A stretch of DNA of 64,000 bases. Origin: Cheiracanthium punctorium. Its lineage: Eukaryota; Arthropoda; Arachnida; Araneae; Cheiracanthiidae. Positions 11,741 to 24,082 of this stretch are shown here, one piece after another. The stretch is from contig JAWZYV010014451.1 in the NCBI GenBank assembly GCA_038373885.1, positions 1,054,001-1,118,000 of the forward strand. The letters are read 5' to 3'. The translations under genes and the position numbers were made by a program. Every line of letters begins with the position of its first letter. Position 1 is the stretch's first letter. The notes beneath the pieces are model-generated. The model was given only the letters and a program-made list of their open reading frames with translations. It was not told where the DNA came from and did not search any database.

Positions 11741-13572
11741 AATAATATTTTTCATGTTAATTATTTTCATGAGATTATTTATTACAAATTCAAAGTTTAA
11801 GACTATTCACCTACTAAAGTCTATACATTGTTAATTAAGTCTGATCCATCGGTATCTTCCTATAGTCACCTTATTTAAGAAAAATAATAAGGGGTGATGT
11901 CTGTAACCATGTTGACTGGCAACGAATGCGGTCCAACTAGTTGGCTAGAAATCTGTCGTATTAAAGTTTTTGGTTTTTCTACCATTTAATATTTAAGTGT
12001 CGGTTTCTTTTTTTCTTCAGAAAATAACCTACTAAGTTATTTGCATTCACATTACTCAGAGTAGCAAAACATAACACTGACTAACTATAGTAAATTGCAT
12101 TCATTTATTGAAGCACATATTTTCATAAGTTTTACATCTTTTTTAGCACAAAAAAAGCAAGTTTTAAGCAAATAATTATTTGATTTAAAAAAATATCGTT
12201 CAAAAGAAAAATATTAAATATTTATGAATAATTTAATATTTCAGTTTTAACTTCTAGAGAAAACTATAAATCTTTTCTGAAAAGACGACATTTATTTTCT
12301 AAATGAACAGGAATCATAATAAACATTCTTAACTAGGCCGGAGAGTCGCCCTCCAAAAAAGACACTACTCTTAAATTCATAAATAATAATGTTTTTGGAC
12401 GTAATCACATTACTTTAAGAAAGTTTTTATTTATTTGTTTGGCTTTCGTAGCTTCAAAAAGCGGTTAATTTTCTCTTTATTAATGAAGCTGCTTTCTTTT
12501 GTGGATTATAATTCGTTTGAAAAATCTAATAAATGTTATTTATGAATGTACAATAATACACCTTTTTTTTTTCTTTTCAACTCAATATGGAAGTAGTGTA
12601 CTTTGAAATGGCGAGATTAACAATTATAATTCTGATGGTGGAATAATTTTCAAAAACTTAACACAATTTGTTTCCGTTCAAGAAGAGACAAAATATTTAT
12701 TCCATCTTTAAAAAGGAAACTCATTTTTAAAATTTCCGACTGAGATGTCACGCCTGTTAGGAGCACCTCTATTTAGCTAAAAGAAGAAGTTATCATTTCT
12801 AACGCTTTAAGCATGCCGAGATTTTGTATTTTTGTTTGAAGACTACATAAATTACCAGCGCTGTTCATTTTACTCACGTTTCCTCTTTATCCGTATGCTT
12901 CCACTTAACAAATATAATCATGTAAAGTACTTGTTTATCACATACATACGTAATGAGGATTCGCACAGCATCTCAAGAATTTTATTTTCCCCTAAAATTA
13001 TTCTCTTTTTAAATCTACTTGCTTCGTTTAATTTAGAAGTTTGAAAAAAAAATAAAACAAAAAAAATGAAAGAACTTTCCTTTTATGCGTTACAAGCTTT
13101 CTGCACTAGAATGGAATTTATAGTTTCAAAAGAAAAAGTCTTAAATTAACCAGCAAAGGACGACAATCATCATTTTCTTCTGTTTATATTAAACATTTCT
13201 TTGAGAAGATGCATTGTTGTTAGACAAATTTTAAGATATTAAAATATATATAAATTAAATTTATTCACATTATAATAAACAGAGTTGTTCATAAAGTCCT
13301 CCTTAGTTATGAAATAACTGTGAAACGGATATTGTAATGACGTTTGTATTAGAAGTGGTATTTTTATAGAGCAAAGAAGAAATATCTAAACAGGGAATTT
13401 TTATTCTTCACAACCAATACCGACCGGAAACGACTTTTATTTTTTAATCATCATAGCAGATTAGATACTCAATCTAGATAATCTTTCCCATATTACAAGA
13501 CGAGTAGTGGGAAAAAGTCTTCCTGCTGAATCTGCTGGGGCTAAGAAAGGTCAGTAGTGAAAGATAGAAATA
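11741..13572. other. AT-rich intergenic DNA
   Basis: No supported gene. Near 13283 cagagttgttcataaagtcc looks like a possible mariner-type terminus, but no matching partner was located. Confidence 0.4.
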
Positions 13573-14387
13573 CAGGGTTGTCCAAATTAAACTTCCCCAA
13601 CTCAGAGGCCTGTGCAGGATGTTGTATGGGTCATAGTGTGATAAAATTTTGAAAACAGACACTTCAGATCAAGCGCACGTGATTTATTTAAAAAAAATAT
13701 TAGTACAAGAAGTTGCCGAGAGGTGGCACTGCAGATCAACAAGACGTTCTACAGAAGTTCTATATGTGTGCCATGGTCGAATAGGGCATATCAACAGCAC
13801 GATAAACAGTCGGCACACTGACAACACCATGTGGTGATTGACTAGTGGCGTGCACGACCGCCAAAGCAACGTCATGTACGCGTGCAGAATCCACGACATG
13901 TCGTCATCTACTTGTTAAAATTCCTAGCTGTCCGGTTCTTTCGAACTTCTTCGTCATGTCTCTATAAGCGCGTGGTGTCATTGATCCTTGTTTTAAGTTC
14001 TTCAGCCAACGGAATACTCTTATTGTAGCACAGGAGTTCTCGTCATTCTGGTAGAAAAGTTTCACTAACAGAGCTTTTTCAATGTCGCCATTGTGCATCA
14101 GCGAGCTGGAAACAACTGCCTGTGCACCGTCTGTCTTCCACTTTTGTAGGGTTCGTCTTTTGGAAAGGTTGCGCAGAAGCTTTATTTCTGCAAATCAGGC
14201 TGTTGCAATATGCAAATTACTAGTGTTACAGTTCCACCTATCGGAAACTTCTTGTACTAATATTTTTTTTTAATAAATCACGAGCGCGTGATCTGAAGCG
14301 TTTGTTTTCAAACTTTCATTACATTATGACCCATACTACATCCTGCACAGGCCTCTGAGTTGGGGAAGTTTAATTTGGACAACCTTA
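13573..14387. mobile_element. Tc1/mariner-type element, 815 bp, non-autonomous
   Basis: Long terminal inverted repeats of about 165 bases (13573-13740 and 14222-14387) start with cagggttgtccaaattaaac. The element is flanked on both sides by TA (13571-13572 and 14388-14389), the Tc1/mariner superfamily target duplication. Shared arm blocks include ccaactcagaggcctgtgca and gaagttgccgagaggtgg with its counterpart. The interior holds a decayed transposase N-terminal fragment on the minus strand, so this is an internally deleted derivative of a larger element. Confidence 0.9.
13748..14098 (-). pseudogene. Tc1/mariner-type transposase N-terminal HTH fragment
   Basis: The 64-codon opening starting at 14098 reads MHNGDIEKALLVKLFYQND and then FRWLKNLKQGSMTPRAYRD and KKFERTGQLG. 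This is the pattern of the first helix-turn-helix domain found at the N-terminus of many arthropod mariner-like transposases. It ends at a stop near 13904. In another frame just downstream the translation continues VVHATSQSPHGVVSV and TVYRAVDMPYSTMAHI, which fits the second HTH of the same family (the MPYST motif). The DDE catalytic domain is missing altogether. The fragment lies inside the long inverted repeats of the 13573-14387 element. It is dead as a transposase but identifies the parent family. Confidence 0.8.
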
Positions 14388-16182
14388 TACAAAGTGATTG
14401 AAGGTAAAAACTACTATAATCATACACCTTCAAAAATTATTACTTCAGTTCAAGGAAATGTTACTGTGAAGAATGCTGCGGAAACCTCAACTGGTTGCAG
14501 CAACTGAGACTAAAATTGTATTCCTGGAAATTTCCCTCGGTTACCGAGGGAACAGTCAACTCTAACTTTTTCGTTCAGAGGCAAAAATATTGCAGGTTGC
14601 TGAAATGCCAGCCAATCGCAATGCTTCCTATTCCTGGGTCACAAAGATGACGGTCGACTCATCGACACGGATCGTAGTAATGAGCTAAGGAAAAATGTTC
14701 CTCAAATGGTACAGTGATATGGAAATAGATCTGATTGAAAGCAAATGTGAAATTCCACTTATGGAACTGCCAATATCCTAAATAAATATTTAAAAAGATT
14801 GCTGTGGCGATGTACTACCAATAATTACATACTCTAGCAATCGCCAATTCGACGAATCTCAGGCTTTTTTAAGCACAGTTGAGTTTCTGTATTATGGCAA
14901 CCCTACTTGTTCATCGACTTGCCGGAAGGAGTTTCGGCAATTGGTTGCAGCAATAAAATCGCCCGAAATTTACTTCGTGCAATGAGGTCTTTAGATTTAA
15001 CTTCGTAAATACAACCTACAAAATTTTGGATTGTCTGTCAGCTCGCTTGCATCGATTGCAATGAAATTATGTAATACGATATATGTAACGTTATCCTTGA
15101 AAACAACTGAAAAAAAATGCGCGATTATTATTATCATTATCGTTATTTTACAGGAGTACACGAAGTCTTAAAATATATTTACTTTTACGAAAAATCTTTG
15201 TTTGACCTGCGTTTCAGAAAACATCCACTTAAATTGTTTGAAAAGATCGTTCTAAAAGCGTTGAAGTTAATATCTTTGTTCGGATTGAACTCTATTTATC
15301 TATAAAGTATTCAAATTGAGACTAAAGTATTACAAGTTATATTTATTTCTGTATATATGTGTAGCTTTGTGAACCATTTAACTCGTACTTGCATTTAATT
15401 AATTATCCCTATATATAATTTAATTGTATACGTCAAAGTTTAAAGGTAAAAGTCTAATTATAAATTGTATCTTAAATTTAATCAATTAAAATATTTTAAA
15501 TGGCAATAAGAAAGAGTAAATCATAGCATTTCTGAACTTTTCGTATAAATCGTCCTTAACACTTTATAAGGCCGTGGTAAGACTACTTCCCACCTACGGT
15601 CTATTAAATACAGAAATCAATTATAATTAGTGAATTTTCTGATTTTTTTCAGTTATATTGGATGTATATTTTTTCCATTCATCCAGATTCTAAATTATAT
15701 TTGGCTTATGAACTTTTCTTTCATTCGTGATTTTAAAGAAAGCTCGAATAATTACTCGAAAATTGAGCATAAGAATCATCGCTTTTAATTATATATATTT
15801 GTGTTTAATTCCGTGTACAAGCAGCAGGTAGTTTTCAGACTTTGATTTTGTGAATAATTAATGTATTCTCCTGCAAAATTTCTATTTGTTTAATACTCGT
15901 TTCTCCAATTTACACGTAAGATATTACATTAGAGGTAAAATATATGAATTAATCCTAAGATATGGGCCCAGAAAAGTCCAAAGTAATTTCGACTCTCTGC
16001 ATATAAACTTATCTTATAAAGGGTTAAGATATGTAATTTTACTGAAATTACGTAGTTCACCTGAAAAACATTATTCTACTAGCATTGAAGTTAATATCAT
16101 CGTACGGATTCAACTTAATTCAGTTAAAAAACATTGCAATTGAGATATATCCTATTACTAATTTCTATTTTTACTCGTAATA
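14388..16182. other. Intergenic DNA with a weak direct duplication
   Basis: No supported gene. Segments near 15250-15360 and 16070-16180 share gcattgaagttaatatc (or gcgttgaagttaatatc), then cggatt(g/c)aac(t) and an attgagata/attgagact block. This suggests an old direct repeat about 820 bases apart. The region 14400-15060 is less AT-rich but has no recognisable coding or terminal-repeat signature. Confidence 0.4.
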
Positions 16183-17052
16183 AGCCTGGGCGTAGCCAGA
16201 GGAGGAGCTATCTGAATATGTCTTTCCCTTTAATTCAAGTCACGTAACTAAAATTTCTTTTTGTTTAATTTATTTTTATTATTTGCCATTTCCATAGGTG
16301 GCATTATCTCATATAACAAGTGTTAAAAACCTCATTAATATATTCTAAGCTCATCAAATAAGTACGTTTTAAAGAAACTAATTATAGGGCGCTGGGGGGA
16401 GACAGTTCCGCCCATATAATAAAGGGTTACGCCCACATGTAAAGATTATTTTACAGCTATTTCACATCACCAGCAAGTAAAATTCTTAATTCCATAAAAT
16501 GAGAGCATTGTATTCAAATAAAAGAAAATAGGAAATGTAGAAAAATGAGAATTCGAACATTAGAACGGATATGTAGGGTTTGTTCTCGGACGCGGAGCTA
16601 GATATAAGGTAGGAGGAAAAATAACTTCCATTCTGGATAATTTTTGAATAACCAACCCCCTCACGGCATACGATATATTATTAAATGAACTATATGTTTC
16701 CTACAGTTCTTTGTACCTTGAGCCTGATACCAAAAAAAAAAGGTTTTAGGAGAAAAATACTTGATAAAATCTTGGATAATACACATGTATAAAAAATTAT
16801 TAAGATCTTTGTATGGGAAAAGGTGAGGGGTAGGAAAAGTTTTTTTACAATGTGTGTGTTACTTTACTTGGCTCCCACGAAAATGTAGTCCTAAAAGCAT
16901 TGACTGAACGTTGATGACTGAACGTGCGGATAAAACTTTATTAAAAAAATACTTAAATAGAGATGTATATTAATATTTTCCCACATGATTGTGTCATTAC
17001 TCAACGGAGGCGTAGCTAGAGGAGCAGCTATCTGAATATGCCCTGCCCTTTT
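16183..17052. repeat. Direct repeat pair (aggcgtagc...agctatctgaatatg)
   Basis: The block gggcgtagccagaggaggag ctatctgaatatg at about 16188-16220 recurs at about 17007-17039 as ggcgtagctagaggagcag ctatctgaatatg, 819 bases apart. A reverse-complement echo (tttgaatatagctccacctc) lies at 18537-18556. Between them are cggagctagatataaggt and other rearranged pieces, so 16.2-18.9 kb appears to be a mosaic of one unclassified repeat family. Confidence 0.55.
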
Positions 17053-17168
17053 AACATGGATTTAATGTAAACCTTTAAACGGCATTTAGAAAATGCAAAA
17101 GATAATGCCAGAATGTACATGGATTTTATAGCCTTTCTAAGAATCACTCACCAAACGATAGTTGTCAT

Positions 17169-17344
17169 CAAAGACGTACTCAGGGGGTGGTCCAGGGGGT
17201 CCGGACCCCTCCCGAAATTTCAATTTTCGTTAACAAAATAATAATGATGAAGTGTTTTTGTGGAAAATTCTCCCTTTTTCCCCGTTTGGACACCCTCCGA
17301 AATTTTTGGACCCTCCCCGAAATTTTTTTCTGGGTACGTCCCTG
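17169..17344. mobile_element. hAT-like MITE with 8 bp target duplication
   Basis: The 176 base element begins caaagacgtactcag and ends ctgggtacgtccctg, giving roughly 15 base terminal inverted repeats with a few mismatches. It is flanked by a perfect 8 base direct repeat, gttgtcat (17161-17168 and 17345-17352), the duplication size typical of hAT transposons. The interior is GC-rich at the ends, with a perfect 14 base palindrome ggggtccggacccc (17196-17209), and AT-rich in the middle. It has no coding capacity; the ORFs that overlap it on both strands are chance. Confidence 0.88.
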
Positions 17345-17352
17345 GTTGTCAT

Positions 17353-17769
17353 ACGGGAAGGAAGGTGAGGTGAGTGAAGGATAAAGAAAAAGCAAACATT
17401 AAAGACTAAATCTAATATCTGTATTAATTGTCAAAGAGAAAAGTCTGTCAGATAACAGCTGTTTTGTCTGCAAATAGGATTAATATATAGGCAGTTTTTC
17501 TTGTTCTTATGAATTTGTTATGTTTTCAATTCAACAATGCATCTGAATATTGAAACTAAATGGTCTGAAAAGGAAAAGGCTATATTTTGATTTGTTATCT
17601 GCAGATTCCATTCTTCTGTTACCTGCAGATTCCCCTCAGCTATTTAAAAATATACAGCCAGATTTGGAAAGGTGTTTTACACTATAACTTTTCATTATAA
17701 TTCTTTATAAGTTTAAAAAAGAAACGAAAAGAACAAGTCACAAATATTACATTTTGAAAACTCCGACCG
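17353..17769. other. AT-rich intergenic DNA
   Basis: No gene or repeat boundary is seen between the hAT-like MITE and the SINE-like unit. Confidence 0.4.
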
Positions 17770-18072
17770 GATTCTATAATGGGTAAATCACCGTTCTACG
17801 GTTTCAGGTTCAACTCCCGGCGGTCGGGGTTCGATCCCCGACTGGACGTGGTTGGCATTGTGACCGTCCCTTCATACTGGGAGACGTTGGTCCACTTACT
17901 AGGTGCACCCATAATAAAGAGACCAACGAATCTGGCCTTAGTTGTGGCCAAAGCCCAGAGGCCATGGAAACATTTGGCGCTGGGATTTAGCATTAATGTT
18001 CACGTGGCCGCGGGCCGTAATCATAAGATCTGTGTGGGCAAAGGCCGGGCGCGTGTGGCGGCCCATTTGTAG
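17770..18072 (+). repeat. GC-rich SINE-like unit with tRNA-type B box
   Basis: A sharply GC-rich block of about 300 bases in AT-rich flanks. Near its 5' end is tcggggttcgatccccga (17824-17841), a six base-pair stem enclosing a TTCGAT loop, as in a tRNA T-arm/Pol III B box. A similar ggttcaactcc lies just upstream at 17808. The downstream body includes ggcattgtgaccgtccc and catttggcgctggga. The 97-codon reading frame across it has no recognised domain, and I treat it as a by-product of the GC-rich repeat. A tRNA-derived SINE is the best guess. Low-copy coding DNA cannot be excluded without a genome search. Confidence 0.55.
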
Positions 18073-19194
18073 TTTAAGATATAGAAGAATTTTGAATATT
18101 TGAATATCCATTTCATTTCAAATAACGTTTTCAGAAACATTCGTTGATAGTTATCAAATTGTTGTTTCAGTTAGGCTTCGCAGGAAGCCATGCTACAGCT
18201 AAGGGCATGTATTTAATACACACTGTCGTATTGCTGGACAATCAACCTAGATCAGATACGGTAAAGCATTTGTGGGCGTAACCGATCCCGCCCTCCGCTC
18301 ATTAAATGGTTCGAAAAAATGTTCGCATATGTGACCGGCGAGTAATGTATTAATAGATTTGACTAACAAAGTTCCCTGTGTTATAAAGTTCATAGCAATA
18401 CATGGGGTTTTTTTTAATAATGTGAGGAATGGCTTTTACCGAGAGGTGTAATCATATTTTAACTGGCTCTTTACCCGGTAAATGTCAGCAAGCTTATGCG
18501 AGGAGTAACTAAGTTTTGGATAATTTCTCCTCCTAATTTGAATATAGCTCCACCTCTGATTCTAAAACCCATATTCTTTTATTTATTTTTTTTGTATTCT
18601 TGGAACGTATTGCATTCTTTATGCATTTTCTTTTTCTCAAGTTAATAAACTGTCCTCACTTAATTTAATTTCGAATGTCTATTTCTGATATTGTGCAGCA
18701 AATTATTTCACCGAGTCATTTTTTTTTCCTGTGGGTGTTACCTTTCCCGCCCTGAGCATTATAACTAGTTTTGGAAAAATATACACATACGTCATCGACG
18801 AGCATTGTGTAAATATGTTTAACTGATTTAGTTCCCTGCGTTATTAAATTTATAGCAATACAGAGACTTAAATGGGAAGGATACTTAATAAGATTAGATA
18901 ACATTCGCGCCACCCAAAAGATCTCTTTGGCCAAGCCATTTAGCGCTCGGAAAAGGTAGACTGTATCTATTTCATCATTTTAACTGTATATGCTACAATG
19001 TTCGTACAGTTCGTTGGTGAAGAAGAAGAAGAATACGAAGTTACCTACCCTGATTGCTCATGCTAAAAAATAATAAAAGCATACGCTTCGATTATTTAAC
19101 TCCGCCCTTTTAGAAGTTCTTTAAAGGAAAAAAAAAATCTTCGCTCTCAAATCTAAGAAGAACGTTTCTAAACGGATTTCTTTTTCTGTATCCA
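18073..19194. repeat. Direct repeat pair ~470 bp apart
   Basis: Segments at about 18280-18400 and 18745-18865 align directly. Shared blocks are cccgccct, the at(g/a)(t)gt...c(g)acgagyattgt series, agttccctg(t/c)gttat(a/t)aa and ttatagcaataca. They belong to the same mosaic as 16.2-18.5 kb. No coding potential is shared. A short gaa triplet run lies at 19021-19032. Confidence 0.5.
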
Positions 19195-19290
19195 TTGCTA
19201 CAAACATTCGTCTACATTAAATCTACGTTGCTACAAACATTCGCCTACAATAAATCTACATTGCTACAAACATTCGTCTACAATTAATTA
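19195..19290. repeat. 33 bp minisatellite, 3 copies
   Basis: The unit starting ttgctacaaacattcg(t/c)cta begins at 19195, 19228 and 19261, exactly 33 bases apart, followed by an attaaatctac spacer. The copies are nearly identical. Confidence 0.92.
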
Positions 19291-21423
19291 CAATTAAAAA
19301 TTATTTTAATTAAAACAGAAAAGGGGAAACAAAAATGATATGACATTTAAACAGTCATAAAAACCTCATTTTTTTCATTTGTATTTGTAGCTGAGTTGAG
19401 CTGCAGAATCCGCTAATGAGAAAATTTACATTTAGAGTTACTTTTTGAGCATTCGGTTCTGAAATGTACCATACAAAAAAAAAAAAAATCGACTAAAGAA
19501 TATTTGAAATTTTATTTTTAGGCACTTGTACAATATTTGAAGAAAATTTACTGTGTGAATTTTAAGTTAAATTTCAAAATTATGTTTTCTGGGTTGGAAC
19601 ATTTTTATGTTTTAAAACATTCTTTTTCCAATAATTTTTTCATTAAATTTTGATTCTAATTATACCAAAATAGCTCTTTTTATTAAAGAAAAATTTTAAA
19701 GCTTATAATTAAAAAAAGTTTTTGAAATTTATATCTTTCAAATATTATTACTATTATAATTTCAAATCAGGAAAAATACCGAAAATCACCAGTATGCTGT
19801 CCAAATAGCACAAACCTCATAATGTTCTATCAGGTACAATTTTACGTCTGTAAAAGTATATATATATATATATATATATACACATAGATATATAGATATG
19901 TATGCATAATATCCTCATTTATCAAGAACACTAAGTACGTGCGTGTCATGAAATTAATATCAGTTGATTATAAAAGCAAGGAGTGCAACGTATGATTAAA
20001 ATCATTAACAAGTCGTAGTTATAAAGCTGTTTAAAATCTTTTCAGAGCTCTGTAAAAAAGGAAAGTGAATTAATTAACGTGAAAAAGCTACGATGACCAA
20101 TTTTAAGCACATTGTCATGGAGTTCAAATGCAGCACTCTCTCACCAGAAAATAAAAAATGTATTTAGTGACTAACCGCGTTTAGTACCTCCAAAGTCGAT
20201 CCATATGTATTCTGGTTTTTCAACTGTTTCAAGAAATGCTGATTCAATCTGCAGATATATAACCACGGCCATGAAATACTGTATTTCACAATAGCTATTA
20301 AAGGGACGCTCTGCCTACGTTTAACACTGTCCTACATGAGGACAGAAGGACTTGACATACTTAGGAGTGGTGCGTTGCAAAGAAGACGATAAGGCAAATT
20401 TTAGCAAACAAATAATTCCATTTGAAATTTCTCGTGTTTTACCCAAAAAGTGAGAAACACTCCATGACATTTTTTATGTGGAATTCTGATTTATATTTCT
20501 TTATTTTATATATGAAAGAAAAAGCTGGAAATGCTTCAGGTACTAACTTCTCGTTTTCGAACATACAGATTATTGCTTTATCAAATCATATATACCCAAA
20601 CATGAACCCCTGTGATGTAACAGTAAGTCGATTAAATACTACGATGTTTTAGAAGCGTCCATATTTACGTACATACAATTAGTGTGTAAATCTGTATACA
20701 GGCCACTACACCCGATTCACGCTTAAATGATACATATAAAATTTTATTCTTCATTTTCTCTTTAAGTAATTTCTTGTTCAGTTATATTTCAAGCATATAT
20801 TCATTATTTCAGGGTCAACTTTTAAAAGTATATTTTGTTTCAGTCCAACATCATTTTTGTTTTATTCACATTTTAAAGAATTTTGTGAAGTGCCATTGTA
20901 AGTATGGGTAGACGAAGATAAAAACCAAGTAAATTTTAAAAAATCGGCGAGAAACAAAAATTATTCAAGTTTTCAATTATCCATTAAAGAACAAACATAA
21001 AAACCTTCTACTTGAAGAATTACACTTTAAAAGATTGATTCGCAAGTTTTAGGTTGTTAAAATTTCAAGCAGGACATACGTTAGATAGAGTTATCAATCA
21101 ACAACGTCGCCTTATTTTTCATAAAAGAATAAACAATGATCAAAGTTATACAGACGTTTGTAGCAGCTATTTCTCCACTTTCTTACAATTTTACTGTACA
21201 ATACACAGCTGTTTAATACTTAGCAATCCAAAGAGAGTGCAGTACCCTTCGGACAGAATATGTTTCTTGGATTGACTGCTCAACATTATAGGAAACATTA
21301 AAAGGGCGTGGAACAAGAGAAAACACTGGGGGTTTGGAAAAAACTGTAATTTAGTATCTATTCCTGTAGATATCGATGCGCTGCTGAAAACATAAAGGAT
21401 GACTTTAAATTGACTATATGTTG
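19291..21423. other. AT-rich intergenic DNA with (TA)n
   Basis: A (TA) tract lies at 19857-19880. No ORF with a recognisable family signature was found and no terminal repeats were seen. The 76-codon opening at 20422-20652 is unremarkable. Confidence 0.4.
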
Positions 21424-22600
21424 CGAATTTGTAGTGAAAACTCGTCTAAAATAACTAAATAATAGGTCTTTATAAAACAACAAAATAAATCTCTTGGTAA
21501 ACATATATGTAAATATTTAATTTCAATTAACATTCATATAAAAATATCATTTCCTAGATGTGAAGAAATGCTTCACACAAATTCCAAAAGATTTTATGGG
21601 TAAAATTTCCGTAATCAATAATTATTTTGGAGCCTGTATACTTGGATTAATTTATTAATGACCTCTGAATTAAATTTATGAAATTCTCTAGCTGTGGGCG
21701 GGGTCAAAGTTCGATGTTTCATTCCTTCTGGTAATAATTTTCATCTTAAAATATCAATGTTACAAACAACAAATTTATAGTAGAAACTCATCTATAGTAA
21801 ACGAGTAACAGATTTTCATATGCTAAGAAAAAAATACCTGCAACTAAGCACTTATTTTATTTCTTTTATTATTTTCATAAAAATATCATTTCTAAGGATT
21901 AAAGAAAAATATGGAATAAATTTCAAAAGTTACAATATGAATAGAAAGAAAAGAATATGAATAGTAATTATAAGTTTTATTCGTGTAAACTGTGTATATG
22001 TATATCTAATTTATTAATAACCTTTGTAATTATATTTATAATCTGGTTGTGGGTGGAGCTATAGTAGGAGAATCCTCCTTCGGGCATGTATTTTCCTCTT
22101 TAAAGCTAAAGATTTCTAACTGAAAGCTCAATTCACTTACAAGTTGCAAGTTGTGAAAACTCATAAAAAATAACCAAATAACATGTTTTCAAAAAGTAAC
22201 AAAATAAATCTTTGTTGGTAAGTATATATTTAAGAAATTATTCTCTTTGGTTGTCTTCATAAAAATATTATTTCTCATGAATAAAGCGAAAACTGTCCAA
22301 AAAATCACCAAAAGTTCGGCACAGAAGAATATAAATAATAATTTTAATTCTTGTAAACTGTATATTTGAACCAATTTATTAATATCCTTTTGAATTGAAT
22401 CCAAAATACTCGGGCTCTGAGTATGGATATAATTGGGGATTTCTACAGCTAAATGCTGATTTTGAACTTGAAAAAGCCTAAAGTAAAAATAAAAATTACT
22501 TCAAAGTGGGGAATTTGTAGTAAAAACTCGAATAAAATAACAAAATAGCATGTTTTCATAAATCAGTAAAACAAATTCGCTAGTATTTCTTTAAAATCTG
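21424..22600. repeat. Diverged tandem array, period ~345-375 bp, ~3.3 copies
   Basis: The phrase gaatttgtagt(g)aaaactcg...aataac recurs at 21424, 21771, about 22146 and 22511. Each copy continues with aaca(a)aataaatct, then ataaaaatatcattt, then (c)aatttattaat(a/g)acc(t)tttgaatt, and ends with a GC-richer patch such as gctgtgggcggggtc or ggttgtgggtggagc. Unit length varies through indels. Copies are diverged enough that the array is old and satellite-like. No conserved reading frame runs through the copies. Confidence 0.8.
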
Positions 22601-23293
22601 AGCTATACAGATGTACTATAGCAAATTTGTGTGTAAATCATGGGACTAGAGCAAGAGTATGGGTATGTTAGGTGACAAGAGAGATCACTCCATTATGTCG
22701 ATAAATCAAAAGGAGAAAATAAAATAAGCGAGAGAGGAGAGAGGCGAAAACTCTTTTTTGAGCGATAAAACAAAAAGTGGGCTGCACAGAGGAATAAAGA
22801 ATATCGTGAATTTGCGTCTTTTTTAAATGAGACATACGAACCTGATACTCAAAAGTGGTTGTTTATTACGGCAAGTAGTTGCTTTCCAAACATTTTACTT
22901 AAAAAAATTTGCCCATTATAACACAGCCTTTCTATATATAAAACGTTTTATAATAGTTTGTTTATCTTGATAAATTACCTTCATCAAAAAAATAATTATA
23001 ATATGTAAAAGTTTTGTACCATCTAAACAATTTTATTACTTTGAAAAAAATAACACTTAAAACAGATATTCTTCAGTGAAAACATGGTACTTAGCCCAAT
23101 ACAATGAAAGAAACGTCGTTTCCACCCCCAAAAACGATGGTTATAATTCCAGCAATGATAAGCAACACACAGCACTTCCTCTCCGACTGACGACTGCATT
23201 ACTAACAAACAATTGAAGCATCGTGTTTTTCGGCCATTCTAAAACTGTTAGTGAAGACTGCATGAGCCCACTGTCAATAAAATGGATTGAGGT
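22601..23293. other. AT-rich intergenic DNA
   Basis: No supported gene. A purine-rich stretch lies at 22720-22760. The 61-codon minus opening at 23023-23208 has no recognisable motif. Confidence 0.4.
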
Positions 23294-23618
23294 TATGAGA
23301 TTTCCCACGTTTGGAGAGCGGTTGGAATTTTCCTAGGTACGTGTGTACCGAGTGAAGGACACGTGTATACCGAGTGTCGGCGGCTCATTAAAAAGATTCC
23401 AAGCAAGGTGGACTTACAAAGAGGAAATTCCACAGCCGCGAAGGGGGAACTCGTTGGATAGGTTTGCACGAGGAGAAAAAGACAGGTTTGGAGAGAGAAG
23501 AAGAGAGAGTCGAGCGTTGGTACGGGGTAGGAGCGACAGGACACCAGGACTGCTCTCTGCCTGGTGATTTTGATTTTTTCTGACCTTGCTTAGGAAACTT
23601 TTTCGTTAGTGAAAATGT

Positions 23619-23890
23619 ATCGGTCGGCCAGGGAACGAGGTATCTGCTGAAATTTTCCTGAGAATAAATTCTCAGCCCTTATTTCCCACGAGAGCATTTG
23701 CTCTGGAACGACGTGACACACAATTGTCTCAGTAAAGACTGCCCGGTCTTGTTTATCGGTCGGCCAGTGACCGAGGCCTCTGCCGAAAATTGCCCTGAGA
23801 AGAGATTCTCAAGTTTTTGTTTCCCGCGAGAGCACGTTGCTCTAGAACTACTATCACCAGTGTTTCAGTGACGATTGATATAGTCCTGTT
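23619..23890 (+). repeat. 136 bp tandem duplication inside the LTR (U3)
   Basis: Copies begin at 23619 and 23755 with atcggtcggccag(g/t)ga(a/c)cgagg. They share ctgagaa(t/g)a(a/g)attctca, tttccc(a/g)cgagagca and gctct(g/a)gaac. The period is 136 bases. It lies upstream of the TATA-like box, where duplicated enhancer-like repeats are common in LTRs. No function can be shown from sequence. Confidence 0.82.
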
Positions 23891-23930
23891 TCTCCCTCAC
23901 GGAAATTGAATACGAATGTCTTCGAGCACG

Positions 23931-23937
23931 TATAAAG
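23931..23937 (+). promoter_or_regulatory. TATA-like box of the putative LTR
   Basis: tataaag sits in a locally GC-balanced context, about 145 bases before the AATAAA signal at 24077, which is the usual layout of an LTR promoter. The assignment depends on the LTR call. Confidence 0.45.
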
Positions 23938-24076
23938 CTACCTATTTCTCCAGAGGATAACAATAAATCAGAGGATAACAATCAAATCGAACTCAGGTTG
24001 ACTCCGAACTTTATCTAATCAAGAATCATTTAAGAAATTTGTAAATAGTTATATGTCTGTGTGTGTCTAATGTGTA

Positions 24077-24082
24077 AATAAA
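24077..24082 (+). promoter_or_regulatory. Polyadenylation signal AATAAA of the putative LTR
   Basis: AATAAA lies about 46 bases before the proposed 3' LTR edge and follows a short GT-rich run (gtctgtgtgtgtc). It fits an R-U5 boundary if the LTR assignment holds. Confidence 0.45.

Noticed and set aside
23293..23567. ORFs on both strands at 23293-23567 as a host gene
   Set aside because: They fall in the GC-rich LTR-like block, overlap each other on opposite strands and have no domain.
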